From: Bacteroidales bacterium
GTDB taxonomy: Bacteria > Bacteroidota > Bacteroidia > Bacteroidales > Dysgonomonadaceae
DNA length: 13,427 bases
Direction: 5' to 3'
Assembly (NCBI GenBank): GCA_012518155.1
Contig: JAAYTC010000022.1
Location: 1-13,427, forward strand
This document shows, one piece after another, positions 13,316 through 13,427 of this stretch. The notes below the pieces were generated by a model. The model did not search any database. It worked only from the letters and a program-made list of their open reading frames with translations, and was not told the DNA's origin. The stretch's first letter is position 1, and every line of letters begins with the position of its first letter. The position numbers were made by a program, and so were the translations under genes.

Positions 13316-13427
13316 ATGCTGAAAAGAAATCTATTTGGTGTAATTACTGCTGTTTTGTCGCTCGCGGGAGTGTTCGGAGGATGTAATCCAAAAGGAGCGG
13401 CTTCTTCGGAGCCAGTGGTTTACTCCA
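13316..13427 (+). CDS. Lipoprotein of unknown function (5' end only, cut by right edge)
   Basis: Thirty-seven codons are visible. The product begins MLKRNLFGVITAVLSLAG, a basic start plus hydrophobic core, followed by VFGGC, an acceptable lipobox that would place the lipidated cysteine at residue 23. The mature part starts CNPKGAASSEPVVYS and is too short to assign a family; several Bacteroidota envelope peptidases begin this way, but that would be a guess. A TAnnTTTG box lies just upstream, and the gene is separated from rplT by a terminator, so it is a new transcription unit. Confidence 0.65.
   Translation, partial: MLKRNLFGVITAVLSLAGVFGGCNPKGAASSEPVVYS

Noticed and set aside
1..13427. Mobile elements, CRISPR arrays, tRNA or toxin-antitoxin genes
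   Set aside because: No transposase, terminal repeats, regular spacers, cloverleaf or paired small ORFs were found; most genes are core functions.

Overview
The window looks like a chromosomal segment of a Bacteroidota bacterium, most likely order Bacteroidales. The evidence is a PorX-type REC-PglZ response regulator, a CtlX-type citrulline hydrolase next to ornithine aminotransferase, a DUF1080 lipoprotein, a twin-arginine Gfo/Idh/MocA oxidoreductase, start codons preceded by A/T-rich leaders without Shine-Dalgarno sequences, and repeated matches to the Bacteroidota -7 promoter box TAnnTTTG. I would not name a genus from sequence alone. No IS element, prophage, CRISPR array, tRNA or rRNA was seen.

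Layout. (1) Positions 1-2120, minus strand: a DUF1080 lipoprotein gene, then rocD, then the 5' part of a ctlX-like gene that runs off the left edge. CtlX and RocD would make a citrulline to ornithine to glutamate-semialdehyde route. (2) Positions 2121-2359: a divergent control region with one promoter for each direction and a striking imperfect hairpin. (3) Positions 2360-4325, plus: porX (type IX secretion regulator) and tsaE (tRNA t6A synthesis), 7 nt apart. (4) Positions 4485-6548, plus: a secreted TPR protein whose repeat array is interrupted by a non-TPR insert. (5) Positions 6690-9293, plus: thrS and infC, closed by a clear intrinsic terminator. (6) Positions 9343-10614, minus: an exported Gfo/Idh/MocA oxidoreductase, convergent with infC. 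(7) Positions 10615-11021: a 407-bp gap with promoter elements and a probable long leader. (8) Positions 11022-12291, plus: a membrane-anchored M23 peptidase overlapping a bactofilin gene by 8 nt, a probable cell-shape pair. (9) Positions 12405-13198, plus: a consensus promoter, rpmI (L35), rplT (L20) and an intrinsic terminator. (10) Positions 13316-13427: the first 37 codons of a lipoprotein gene cut by the right edge.

The main organisational oddity is that the classic thrS-infC-rpmI-rplT translation cluster is split by about 3.2 kb holding the oxidoreductase and the M23-bactofilin pair. Each half has its own promoter and terminator. Most genes belong to known families. The least described items are the interrupted TPR protein, the bactofilin-peptidase unit with its long leader, and the hairpin between the DUF1080 and porX promoters. 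I did not see convincing evidence of a wholly new system.
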